64,000 nt of DNA from Lachnospiraceae bacterium (GTDB lineage: Bacteria > Bacillota > Clostridia > Lachnospirales > Lachnospiraceae). This document shows positions 17,347-25,398 of the stretch, piece after piece. The position numbers and the translations under genes were made by a program. Below the pieces are notes generated by a model. It saw nothing but the letters and a program-made list of their open reading frames with translations. It was not told the DNA's origin and did not search any database. Each line of letters opens with the position of its first letter. The stretch's first letter is position 1. The stretch is from contig CAJTBF010000016.1 of assembly GCA_910574195.1 (NCBI GenBank), positions 1 through 64,000 on the forward strand, written 5' to 3'.

Positions 17347-18138
17347 TTAAGACTCGTAGGTACTCTTTATGTAATCCGGAAAAATCTGCCGTATCTTTTC
17401 CACCACGGGCCGTATCTTTCCCAGCGCCTCTTCCCTGCTCTCTCCTTTTGACGTCACACGGATCAGGCAGCCGTCGTCCTTGGCATAGGTTGCAACCGTC
17501 GGATCGGTATAATCCAGCAGACTCCCCAGCAAATCTGCCGCCGGCGCCTCTCCGACTATCTCCGGCGGAGCCTCCTTCGCAGATTTCAGCTTTATATTCA
17601 CGGAAACAATGGTGCCGCCACACAATTTTCGCAAATAAGGCTCACAGGATTCCCGAAACATCGGCTCCAGTTCTTTCGGTGGCCCGGGAAGAAGAATCAC
17701 CGTCTTTCCCTCCTTCTCTATGATACACCCCGGCGCCGTTCCATGATGATTTTGCAGTACAACCGCGCCCTCCGGAACATCTGCCTGCTTCTTCTGGCTC
17801 TCCGATATATCAGGTACCCCGAATGCATGAATCCGTTCCACCAGATTGTCATATGCCGCCTGATCGCGCACCAGCTTTCTGCCCAAAAACTCCGCAATCC
17901 GTTCTTTCGTCATATCATCCTTTGTCGGTCCCAGGCCGCCGCATAGAATCACCATATCCGACCGGGACAGCGATAAGCGGATACATTCTACAATCCGTCC
18001 GGGATTATCCCCTACCACGGTCTGATAATGCATCTCCAATCCCAACTTTGCCAGCTCCTTCGAGAGAAACTGCGCATTGGTATTCAGGATATCTCCCAAC
18101 AGCAATTCCGTTCCGACGCAAATCAGTTCTGTTGTCAT
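17347..18138 (-). CDS. CinA-like protein, N-terminal (MoCF-type) domain only
   Basis: 263 residues match the N-terminal two thirds of CinA (competence/damage-inducible protein A), which is about 410 residues long in B. subtilis. The nucleotide-like domain shows CVGTELLLGDILNTNAQFLS, GGLGPTKDDMTKE and LLPGPPKELEPMF, followed by the small KH-like region. The C-terminal nicotinamide-nucleotide amidase (PncC) domain is absent; the frame ends cleanly in a stop, with no remnant seen below it. In the full-length family the N-terminal domain is an ADP-ribose pyrophosphatase. GGAGGAG precedes the ATG. Confidence 0.85.
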   Translation of the reverse strand: MTTELICVGTELLLGDILNTNAQFLSKELAKLGLEMHYQTVVGDNPGRIVECIRLSLSRSDMVILCGGLGPTKDDMTKERIAEFLGRKLVRDQAAYDNLVERIHAFGVPDISESQKKQADVPEGAVVLQNHHGTAPGCIIEKEGKTVILLPGPPKELEPMFRESCEPYLRKLCGGTIVSVNIKLKSAKEAPPEIVGEAPAADLLGSLLDYTDPTVATYAKDDGCLIRVTSKGESREEALGKIRPVVEKIRQIFPDYIKSTYES

Positions 18139-18275
18139 CTGTTCTCCTCCTTTAATTGATCATAATTTTTCTCTGGGCATACAAGATTTAACTTCTTGAT
18201 ATAATTTGAATCTATGTTAATAAACTTTATATTCCCATCAAACTCAAACACTATTTTACCTCTTTTTCAAAAAAT

Positions 18276-18465
18276 GTGGGAAGTTATAGCAACTTCCCAC
18301 TCGTTAATGTTCATCTCTTTACAGATTGATTACCAAAGGTTAATGGAGACCTTCTTTCTTTATTCTTACCAACGAAATTGCAAAAATATCTGTATCTGCA
18401 CCTTTTCTATAAATACCGATATGCAGTCCCGGCAGAATAATAAGAGGTTCAACCGAACTTCTTAC
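18276..18465 (-). ncRNA. Candidate small RNA with own -10 box and terminator
   Basis: On the minus strand a TATAAT with an upstream TG (plus 18470-18475) starts a unit of about 190 nt that ends in GTGGGAAGTT-loop-AACTTCCCAC (18276-18300) followed by ATTTTTT. It lies after the old rpsI terminator and before cinA, with no convincing minus-strand reading frame inside. The -35 box is poor. It could also be an untranslated leader or a second terminator for rpsI read-through. Confidence 0.35.
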
Positions 18466-18511
18466 TTATATTATACTCATTTTCTACCAAATATCTACTA
18501 ACATTTTATAC

Positions 18512-18555
18512 AAAAAAACAGACAAAATCCCCAAAGCATATATGTTCTGGGGATT
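18512..18555 (-). terminator. Original rpsI terminator, now stranded left of the element
   Basis: On the minus strand AATCCCCA-loop-TGGGGATT is followed by TTTTGTCTGTTTTTTT. It lies just beyond the 17-bp repeat of the rpsI 3' end. The simplest reading is that it ended the rpsI transcript before 22 kb of foreign DNA was inserted between gene and terminator. Confidence 0.7.
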
Positions 18556-18572
18556 GAAATACTCCATTTGTC

Positions 18573-18589
18573 ATCTCTTGGAGAACTGC
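18573..18589. other. Left attachment site (attL core)
   Basis: A 17-bp copy of the last codons of rpsI (minus-strand GCAGTTCTCCAAGAGAT followed by GA, giving stop TGA). The resident rpsI now ends with TAA supplied by the element side. The copy has no gene attached and lies beside the stranded terminator. Confidence 0.78.
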
Positions 18590-18728
18590 AAGCCGCATAA
18601 AATAAGGCTTTACAGGCTATTTGTGTGCTACAAGTGTGTTAAGCATTTTCCTATAAGACCCCCACGGCATTGTATTTTAAAGAAAGTAAAAAGGTAGCAA
18701 TCCATTATGAACCCTGCCTAAACAATCC

Positions 18729-19315
18729 TTATTCCGCTTTTAATTCTCTTTTATACTTATAGAATGTATTCCTTGCAAGCCCTATCAGCTTCATACAATC
18801 GGTATCTGACAAAGTACCGTTAAAATCCTTACTATGCTTCTGTATCTGTTTCTTTGCTTCAATGGATTTTTTCGTCGTCAGCTTTGCCTCCTGCTTCTGT
18901 CCGATCTGCTTCCCGTTTAATCTCGCTGTTTCTATGCCCTCTTTCGTTCTCTGATGCAAATCCTGTACCTCTTTCTCCGACTGCTCAAAAGCAAGTCTTA
19001 TCTGTTCCTTTGCAAGTGACATAAGATATTTATTTACACCCTCTAAGATAAAGTCAACATTTGTTCCGGTCATTGATATATTGCTCTCTAATGCTTTCTT
19101 ATATATGCTTGTGTTGATATGCGGCTCTTTCAGAAATACACCATATTCCATTCCGGTCTGTCCTGCTTTGTTCTTGTATATACTTCCTGTATTATCACAG
19201 CCTTATCATAACTGCCCTTAATATTTCTAATCTGCCTGCCAATACTCTGCTGTTTTGTACTTATCCGGCAATATCCATACATACACATAAGCAATGTCCT
19301 CTCTTTTAGTATCAT
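18729..19315 (-). pseudogene. Serine recombinase (resolvase) broken by internal deletion
   Basis: Two pieces in different frames. The upstream piece (19130-19315) holds the resolvase N-terminus MYGYCRISTKQQSIGRQIRN with the catalytic Ser, up to QDRPEWN. The downstream piece (18729-19151) resumes at VFLKEPHINTSIYKKAL and runs through the helix E and HTH region to the end. About 50 residues, including the SR-rich 'D-SRxxR' core expected between them, are missing. It is therefore not functional. It marks an older mobile element to the left of the intact IME. Confidence 0.8.
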
Positions 19316-19427
19316 TTCTATCGTTCATCTGTTTTGATACTTCTATTTTACCTCTTGTTATTGTTGTTAATAACTTTTGATACTATTTTTGTATACATTA
19401 CTTTTGATACTTATTATTAAAATGCAA

Positions 19428-19456
19428 TTGATGGATAAACAGACTTATGATATACT
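19428..19456 (+). promoter_or_regulatory. Promoter of the small toxin gene (TTGATG-17-TATACT)
   Basis: TTGATG (19428-19433), 17-bp spacer, TATACT (19451-19456). It gives the toxin mRNA a 5' leader of about 90 nt that contains CCAGAGAGCC and GGCGGCATTACCCCTC. Confidence 0.65.
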
Positions 19457-19554
19457 TTGTGACATAGGAAACCAGAGAGCCAAAGGCGGCATTACCCCTC
19501 TTATTCTTCGGAGGGTATAAAAGCCCTCCAGACGAAAGAAAGGAGGGCGATACA

Positions 19555-19647
19555 ATGATTACATATCAGGACTTATTTTTATTCTGTACGTTCTTTGTTG
19601 CCCTTATCAGTCTGCTTTATCAGATTTTTAAGGACAAAAGAAAATAG
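19555..19647 (+). CDS. Small hydrophobic peptide, putative holin-like type I toxin
   Basis: A 30-residue peptide beginning MITYQDLFLFCTFFVALIS, one membrane span followed by a basic end (FKDKRK). AAAGGAGGGCGATACA upstream is a very strong ribosome site. Size, layout and the MIxYxxLFLF start match the putative holin-like toxins of Firmicutes (Fst/TxpA-like type I toxins). A stable hairpin overlaps the stop codon, and a promoter faces it from the right, which would make an antisense RNA. It lies in the decayed part of the mobile region. Confidence 0.7.
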   Translation: MITYQDLFLFCTFFVALISLLYQIFKDKRK

Positions 19648-19741
19648 CCGCCAACTACTCGCAATAGTTGACGGCTGTTACTTTGTAACACGCTAATGTT
19701 ATTGTGAGGGGTAGCCGCTTCTCTGGCTTTCCCTTTTCTAT
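19640..19741 (-). ncRNA. Candidate antitoxin RNA facing the toxin gene
   Basis: A minus-strand promoter TTGAAT-17-TATATT (plus 19742-19770) would start an RNA near 19735 that runs toward the toxin and stops at the shared hairpin. Its 5' part reads CCAGAGAAGCGGCTACCCCTC, nearly the same as the toxin leader (CCAGAGAGCC..GGCGGCATTACCCCTC). Because the two copies are inverted on the DNA, a toxin mRNA reading through could fold its 5' leader onto its own 3' end. RNA not verified. Confidence 0.5.
19646..19676. terminator. Shared hairpin at the toxin 3' end
   Basis: AGCCGcCAACTA-ctcgcaa-TAGTTGaCGGCT, beginning at the toxin stop codon. On the minus strand it is followed by ATTTTCTTTT, so it can end the facing antisense transcript; on the plus strand the T-run is weaker. 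Convergent transcripts sharing such a hairpin are typical of type I toxin loci. Confidence 0.6.
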
Positions 19742-19770
19742 AATATAGCATAATCCCCGGATAAATTCAA
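19742..19770 (-). promoter_or_regulatory. Antisense promoter at toxin locus (TTGAAT-17-TATATT)
   Basis: On the minus strand TTGAAT (19765-19770), a 17-bp spacer and TATATT (19742-19747). No protein gene begins downstream before the toxin, which fits an RNA product. Confidence 0.55.
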
Positions 19771-19809
19771 GAATAAATTCCGTTAAGTTTGTGTGCCTAA
19801 AATGAAATT

Positions 19810-19965
19810 TTAAATACAAACAAGCATATAGAGATACTCATTGACGCTTGCCCCTATTTCAGAACATATTTTCTTTATCCTATCCTTTTCGCCTTTGGGT
19901 ATGACAAAATTTATCCTGTCGTAATGCTCTTTGATATGCCGGTTCTTATATGCTGTTCTATCCAT
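19810..19965 (-). CDS. Short ribbon-helix-helix-like protein
   Basis: 51 residues: MDRTAYKNRHIKEHYDRINFVIPKG is the beta-strand/RHH start seen in many element-borne Arc-like regulators, followed by KDRIKKICSEIGASVNEYLYML for the helices. The usual C-terminal 15 residues are missing, so it may be truncated. AAAGGGCGG lies upstream of the ATG. Probably a DNA-binding relic of the older element. Confidence 0.6.
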   Translation of the reverse strand: MDRTAYKNRHIKEHYDRINFVIPKGEKDRIKKICSEIGASVNEYLYMLVCI

Positions 19966-20116
19966 GAAAACACCGCCCTTTTCTTAATAACCGCATTATA
20001 CAAAAGTCTTACGCAAGACACAAGATTTTTATACCCTCGTTTGTGTGCTATGTGTGTACTACGCTTCAAAATTCAGCACTTTTTACCACAATTTTAAAAA
20101 ACACAGATATAAAGAA

Positions 20117-20147
20117 AACCCTTGAAAATACTGGACTTTCAAGGGTT
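20117..20147. terminator. Terminator beside a degraded att-like site
   Basis: AACCCTTGAAA-9 nt-TTTCAAGGGTT, with TTTTCTTTAT after it on the minus strand. At 20174-20185 ATTATCTCTTGG follows, the same 12 bases as the rpsI end (41052-41063 region), and then similarity fades. The intact right end shows the same order (terminator, then att). This looks like a former right end of an element, i.e. the junction between two tandem insertions. Confidence 0.5.
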
Positions 20148-20308
20148 CTATAAAATCTCTTATATTGTCTGTAATTATCTCTTGGGTAACCGAGATTAAC
20201 GTTTGGGTAACCGAAAATACTGGAAAATCAAGGGGTTACACGGAAAGTTGTTGCAAATATGTTACAAACCCAGAGCATCTCACAGCGATTGAGGACACCT
20301 CTCTTATT

Positions 20309-20332
20309 CCCGGGTGCTGATAAGTACCCGGG
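20309..20332. other. GC-rich palindrome in gene-free stretch
   Basis: CCCGGGT-GCTGATAAGT-ACCCGGG, in a gap of about 470 bp (19966-20433) with no convincing gene. It has no T-run, so it is not a clear terminator. Nearby 20236-20262 (gttgcaaatatgttacaaac) resembles 40914-40940 after the integrase, again pointing to a related element end. Confidence 0.45.
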
Positions 20333-20433
20333 ATCTTAATCAGTCTAGATTTCTACTATACGACTTAACTTTTCAAGTCGTATACAAAACAATTTTCATC
20401 TGGTAGCTTACACGGTTTTTTGTCAATATAACT

Positions 20434-20706
20434 CTACTTCACTTTCCAATGTCCAAAACGCTTTCCACCCTCACGAACAATCTTCCCCTGTTCGGAAAGC
20501 TTCTTCATTGCCCGCTGTACGGTTGTTATGGAGCGGTCTGTTTTTGCAGCTATTTGCTTTTGACTGAGTCTATTATCCTCGGTCAAAAGTTGGATTATCT
20601 GTTTTTCCAAAACATCTTTTAAAACATCATTTTGATGTTTTGGAATTTCTACTTTCTTTTTGTCGCATATTATTATTTTATAATAGAATGCTTTTCTTTC
20701 AGCATT
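20434..20706 (-). pseudogene. C-terminal winged-helix remnant of an AlbA_2/ATP-binding protein
   Basis: An open stretch of about 90 codons with no start. It encodes KKKVEIPKHQND, then a winged helix (LSQKQIAAKTDRSITTVQRA, EQGKIVREGGKRFGHWKVK, stop). Such wHTH tails close many AlbA_2-type regulators; the full-length one next door ends in a different wHTH. It therefore appears to be the 3' end of a second, deleted copy. Confidence 0.55.
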
Positions 20707-20759
20707 CTATACGCCTTGTAGACACCTTGTAACACCTTTTAATACCTTTTAATTGCCTT

Positions 20760-22223
20760 TTATTTTAATGAATAAGTGTGTGCTGCATCATATTTATTAC
20801 CATTTATCACAATAATTCCCATATCCAACAAATGGTTAAGACGTTTTGAAATTGTGGCATTTGACTTTTTTGAAATCTCACATAATTCAGAGCGCGTAAC
20901 TGTAACTTTTCCCGCCATATATGTTAAAATCAATTTTTCCAATTCATCCAAGCTACTCCATTCATTCTGTCCTATGATTTCCTTAGCCCTATCCTTTTGT
21001 CGTAAATTTCTTGCAGCAATATTATTTTTAAGGACGAGCTTAACTGTCTGTTCCGGTTCGGAATACACTGGAGGATCAAGATAAAACGCTTTCATATCGG
21101 AAAAAATTCTCTTGACACCCTCATTTAATTCCCTGACCCATCCAAATTCTGTAAGCACACGAGCTATTCTTGGATTTCTGGAATAACGCGTAACCTGTAT
21201 ATTTTCTATATTAACAATATTGGGTAATTTCCCCGGACTTTGAATTTCAAGACGATCGTCAAACATCGTCACCTTTATATAACTGCCTGCCATTCCATAC
21301 TCACGGTGCGCGACTGCATTTACAACGCCCTCTAACCATGCAAACTCCGGATACTCCGGTACTATCTGAAACATACCTGTTTTCGGATTAAGGGCTGTAA
21401 ATTCACGTAACTGTGTGGCAATAAAATCTTTCGCTTTATCTATAATTCTTAAAATCGGATACTCAATATTAACATCTTTAATTATATTTATATTTGTCCC
21501 TACTTGTTCTACCGTTCCATCATATCTTAAAAAACGAATTCTGCAATTTGGATAAAACTGTTGAATATTTTCAGCAAAAAGAAGTACCGCAGCATTTGTC
21601 AGATGTGATTCTCCATTTATCTTTTTTATAAAGCCTCTTGCCCTAAGCATCTGCTCTGTATCAACATCTTCTGCTCCGATGTTTCCCTTATACAGCGCAA
21701 TTAATTCAGAATCAAGATCTGAGATTTCTGCATCCATATTGCATTCATCTTCGAAATGTCTTGTACTTTTGCTATATTCAAGATTTCTTAAATCTTCACC
21801 TTTTAGTTCTTTAGTACGATCACCGATTCTGAGAAATGTTGAGCCATTGTTTGTCCGGATAACCTGGTCTGCACTTGAAAAAATATGCAACAAAAGTAAT
21901 CTATCTGGATTTCCCTCAGTATTGATGACATTTATAAACTCTTCCTTATACTGTGGCATAGGCCTGCAGTAATCTTTGGGTGCGGAAACAAAATTATTTA
22001 TCTTATCCGCCCCAAAGCTATTTATGCCCTCCAGCTTTCTTGTTTTATCACTAATTCCAATAACAACAGTTCCTCCTTCTGCATTTGCAAATGCGGAAAT
22101 CAGATCTGCGATGTCGGACGGCTTAATTCTTGCCGATTTTCTATCAAAATATTTATTTTCATCTTCTTGGGTTATATATGATAATGTCAAAATTGGATTT
22201 ATTCGAGATTTAACATCACTCAT
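20760..22223 (-). CDS. AlbA_2 (Schlafen-like) ATP-binding protein with winged helix
   Basis: 487 residues. The N-terminus has the AlbA_2 domain: EDENKYFDRKSARIKPSDIADLI-type start and AFANAEGGTVVIGISD (about 44-59). A HATPase_c_4-like middle shows VVNAVAHREYGM (about 305-316), and a winged helix closes it (SELCEISKKSNATISKRLNHL). Related proteins act as regulators or defence-linked factors; the actual role is unknown. It lies below the HNH and DISARM-like genes on the same strand but about 420 bp away, so it may be an independent unit. Confidence 0.8.
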   Translation of the reverse strand: MSDVKSRINPILTLSYITQEDENKYFDRKSARIKPSDIADLISAFANAEGGTVVIGISDKTRKLEGINSFGADKINNFVSAPKDYCRPMPQYKEEFINVINTEGNPDRLLLLHIFSSADQVIRTNNGSTFLRIGDRTKELKGEDLRNLEYSKSTRHFEDECNMDAEISDLDSELIALYKGNIGAEDVDTEQMLRARGFIKKINGESHLTNAAVLLFAENIQQFYPNCRIRFLRYDGTVEQVGTNINIIKDVNIEYPILRIIDKAKDFIATQLREFTALNPKTGMFQIVPEYPEFAWLEGVVNAVAHREYGMAGSYIKVTMFDDRLEIQSPGKLPNIVNIENIQVTRYSRNPRIARVLTEFGWVRELNEGVKRIFSDMKAFYLDPPVYSEPEQTVKLVLKNNIAARNLRQKDRAKEIIGQNEWSSLDELEKLILTYMAGKVTVTRSELCEISKKSNATISKRLNHLLDMGIIVINGNKYDAAHTYSLK

Positions 22224-22644
22224 TAACTACTACTCCTCCTCAGACTATGTTGTAATCAGAAATAAAGCTCAAAATTTCGCCGAAAGATATTAGGGATTAT
22301 CATTATCAGCCAGTTTAATCCCCTTGAAACACTCTTTATTAATTGCAGTACCGATGATGAAAAAATTGCTCTATCTCCCATAAAATCATTCTAAAAATTG
22401 ACGTTTCCATCCTACATTTTTCCAGCTGTTATCATAATTTAATTTCATTCAAGGTCACTTATTTACATTCTTTCTTTTTTATTAACCTTTGTCAACCATG
22501 CCCCCAGCCGTATCTACCACGCAGGTAGAAACTAATGGCATTGTCATAGATACAGCAAGTAAAACAGCGATCATCACTTCTAATCCACCGATACCAAACC
22601 AAGTTCGTCCAATCCGTTATGAGTCTCTTAATTGTGAATACACA
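22224..22644. other. Gap of 420 bp with a possible 30-residue hydrophobic reading frame
   Basis: AT-rich DNA without a convincing gene. On the minus strand 22482-22574 can encode MIAVLLAVSMTMPLVSTCVV plus about ten residues, hydrophobic and preceded by an open frame but with a poor ribosome site. It may be a decayed gene end. No terminator hairpin is obvious after the HNH gene. Confidence 0.3.
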
Positions 22645-23376
22645 CTACATAGCTAATTTTTTAAAATCTTCCTTACTTATTTTAATTCCACAAGCAGTAA
22701 GCCTTTTGGAACGATCAAAATAGATTTTATCTAGCACAGTTTCTTTTTCCGCTGCTATGCCGTAATGTAATAATCTATGGCAAATCGGACATAAACAAAT
22801 AATATTTGCATAAACATCCAGACTTTTTGAAAATTTATTTTGATATTTCATAGACAATGCATGATGCCCTTCCATATAAGGATGTCCTGTACTTTTGGCA
22901 GTAAAAGTTTCATGCGTTTCATCTATCTCGCAAAGGTATCCTGCTGCTTCTATAGATTGCATTTTTATTATTGATGATCTTCTCCAGGTGTCTGATGAAT
23001 AAGTATATTTCCCCTTGACAGGTACTTCCATATCCATAACCTGTATATGTTTATGAATATTATAAAATCCAACTCCTTTGGCAAATTTATAATAGTTATT
23101 GAGACCAGCACTATACATTTGATGTCCTCGTTTATCTAAAGAAAGAAATTCAGGATCAGCATAAAGATATTCTCTAATACGCTCCAAGCTTTCAATATTT
23201 TGTATTTCATATACAGTTTCTTTTAACTTTTCTTTTTTTACCAAATATCTGGAAATATGTTTTAATGCGCCTTGGTAATGTTTTACTGTCGAATCTGAAA
23301 CTCTTCTTATTTCTTTAAGGTATTTGGCATAATACGTCATAAGTATATAATGATCCGCCATATTCATCACTCTCAT
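22645..23376 (-). CDS. HNH endonuclease with integrase-like N-terminal domain
   Basis: 243 residues. The C-terminal half is an HNH nuclease: EGHHALSM (169-176), N191, and LCPICHRLLHYG (195-206), with C149 as a further possible zinc ligand. The N-terminal ~100 residues (YYAKYLKEIRRVSDSTVKHY...HQMYSAGLNNYYKFAKG) resemble the SAM-like core-binding domain of tyrosine integrases, suggesting a DNA-binding module. It follows drmB after 160 bp on the same strand, where class 2 DISARM loci carry drmC, so it may supply the nuclease (inference). Starts at 23376, 23367 or 23361 are all possible. Confidence 0.75.
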   Translation of the reverse strand: MRVMNMADHYILMTYYAKYLKEIRRVSDSTVKHYQGALKHISRYLVKKEKLKETVYEIQNIESLERIREYLYADPEFLSLDKRGHQMYSAGLNNYYKFAKGVGFYNIHKHIQVMDMEVPVKGKYTYSSDTWRRSSIIKMQSIEAAGYLCEIDETHETFTAKSTGHPYMEGHHALSMKYQNKFSKSLDVYANIICLCPICHRLLHYGIAAEKETVLDKIYFDRSKRLTACGIKISKEDFKKLAM

Positions 23377-23537
23377 TTGTTCTAACTTAATACTTTTATT
23401 ACTCTCTTTTTCTTTCCATTTCAGTCTATAATTAGCCGAAAATCTTTTATTATGTCCTAATTTTGAGGCTTTAATTTTTCATCACTGTATATTGATTTAA
23501 CTATCATTTAATTAAAGAAATACACTATAATAAAAAA

Positions 23538-25397
23538 TCACCAGATAAAATCACTCCAAAATCCGGTATCCCTATTATCATATGTTCCGACAAGCAAACC
23601 TCTATCCAGAAATTCATTCCTCTCTTCACAACATGTTTCAGGAAGTAATGCACAAGTGTGGCACGCAGCAAGATTTAAAGAATCACGCCCCTGCCCTTTA
23701 CTCATTATACAAACCGGATCATTTGAGCAGACTTTCGCCTTTTCAAGCGCTTTACGAAAAATATTAGGAAATGCATCAGGTCTCCCCTGCCTTACAAGCC
23801 CTCCCAAAGTTCCTTCAGAATCTCCGCTGGCTGTATAAATAAAGATTCCTGCCATAGATTCTTCCCTATTTCCATTATAGCAGTACAAACGCTCACTCAA
23901 TGATGCAATACTGTATCCGCATTCGAAACTCAATTGAGAGATCAAAATATGTGACAAAGTATGTAACATAACCATTTGAGGAGTAATGTCTTTAGGATGA
24001 TTACGTCCGATAAACGAAAAATCATAATTCTGCTGAAGTCTCGCACAACGCTCTCTTACTTCCTGGCAACTCTCAACCCACTTATTAATATCTTCCCGAA
24101 TAAATTCTATAAAAATCCCTTCACCTTTAACTTCATATGCAGGATACCATCGAGTTTCTTTTTCTTTAATATCAACATACCCGCAATCTTCGGTACTGCT
24201 CACAGGTGTAAGTCTTGAAAAACCGACCAGTGCATTTACTACTCTCACTTTATCAACTAATACAATTGACTTGATGTGTGGAATGTGATATTCAGCAACA
24301 TTCATCTCTTCCCTTGAAAAATCACCTAATATGTCTTCCGGTGGATTCGGTGCAATCCCGTTGAGCGCATAATATTCTTCCAATTTGTACTTTACACTTG
24401 TCACATCATTTACTTTATTGTCATTTTCAGTCAACCATTTTCTCTCAAGGACCTTCGACACTTCAGAAGCCGGGAGTCCGACTTCTAATCCTATTTCTTC
24501 AGACCATTTCCTAAGGCGGTTCCTTACTCTTTCTTCTCGTTCATCCTCATCATAATCGCTGATTCTGGCAATGCAATCCGCAAAAGCTTTACTCCCTTCA
24601 ATTTTTTTATTAATTTTATCAGCATATGGAGGTATTACAAGCGAACTGTAAACCAGAGGGAAATATACAGAAGATGCTCCCCTTTGTACCGTATGAGGAT
24701 AACAGTTGCATTTTTCTTTTACATGCTTAAAAGGATGATTACCGGAACATATAAAATCACTCCTTCCGTTTTTCTCATCCATTGTTTGAAAGCAATCCTT
24801 ATCAAAAGCTCCTTTTAATGTAGTTCTGGCACCGCAAGTGGTACATCGTACTGACAATCCCTCAAGTCCTTCAGTCCCTGATGCACCGGTTTTAAATTCC
24901 AGTGAAGGTGAAGAGCAGATAGGTTTCTTGGCTTTATCATGGACCCATTCCACCCATGGGAAATCATTCAAATGACCCTTTTCACATACTGTAACAATAC
25001 GAGAAACAACCAGATCCTGATGGCATTTGGGACATTGCATATGTTTTATCATATACGGATCTTTTGCAAGATCCCTGTCTTTGGCCTTTTCTCTGTACTC
25101 CTGTTGCCATTTCGATAAAGGCTGAAACCTTCTGCATTTCGGGCAGAAATACCATTGTGGGAATCTGTCATATGCTATATTCTCCGGCGTTGCGAAATAA
25201 TCAACATTTAGTGCTTTGGCAAAACGATCATCATATATTCTCTTTGTTTTCGTCCAATACTCGGGAGCGGCAGTAACAAGTGTCTGATCCTGAAAATCAA
25301 CCATTGCACCAACGCCGTATTGTAAAACAGCCTGTGCAGCTCTTACCGAATGTGTAACTTTATTTAAATCCTGTTTTGATTTTATTTGTACCTGCAT
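23538..25397 (-). CDS. drmB: DISARM protein DrmB (DUF1998)
   Basis: 619 residues. DrmB is a core DISARM component, a zinc-binding partner of the DrmA helicase. Four metal-site clusters are visible in the first third: CPKC (85-88), CPKC (122-125), CEKGH (138-142) and CTTC (185-188). The DUF1998 C-terminus has HTLSHILISQLSFECGYS, GGLVRQGR and CHTCALLPETCCEERNEFLD. GGGAGG upstream selects this ATG, and the drmA stop lies in the spacer, so translation is coupled. Confidence is high for DUF1998, and good for DrmB given drmA, drmE and drmMII alongside. Confidence 0.88.
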   Translation of the reverse strand: MQVQIKSKQDLNKVTHSVRAAQAVLQYGVGAMVDFQDQTLVTAAPEYWTKTKRIYDDRFAKALNVDYFATPENIAYDRFPQWYFCPKCRRFQPLSKWQQEYREKAKDRDLAKDPYMIKHMQCPKCHQDLVVSRIVTVCEKGHLNDFPWVEWVHDKAKKPICSSPSLEFKTGASGTEGLEGLSVRCTTCGARTTLKGAFDKDCFQTMDEKNGRSDFICSGNHPFKHVKEKCNCYPHTVQRGASSVYFPLVYSSLVIPPYADKINKKIEGSKAFADCIARISDYDEDEREERVRNRLRKWSEEIGLEVGLPASEVSKVLERKWLTENDNKVNDVTSVKYKLEEYYALNGIAPNPPEDILGDFSREEMNVAEYHIPHIKSIVLVDKVRVVNALVGFSRLTPVSSTEDCGYVDIKEKETRWYPAYEVKGEGIFIEFIREDINKWVESCQEVRERCARLQQNYDFSFIGRNHPKDITPQMVMLHTLSHILISQLSFECGYSIASLSERLYCYNGNREESMAGIFIYTASGDSEGTLGGLVRQGRPDAFPNIFRKALEKAKVCSNDPVCIMSKGQGRDSLNLAACHTCALLPETCCEERNEFLDRGLLVGTYDNRDTGFWSDFIW

Positions 25398-25398
25398 A

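Noticed and set aside
17347-18138. CinA truncation by frameshift
   Set aside because: The frame ends cleanly and no PncC-like sequence was found downstream, so a short form is more likely than a recent break.
18214-18501. Plus-strand frame of 95 codons
   Set aside because: No ribosome site, odd composition, and it overlaps a minus-strand terminator and a -10 box.
20760-22223. AlbA_2 protein as the missing DISARM component
   Set aside because: It has no PLD motif and sits 420 bp beyond the HNH gene; no evidence links it to DISARM.
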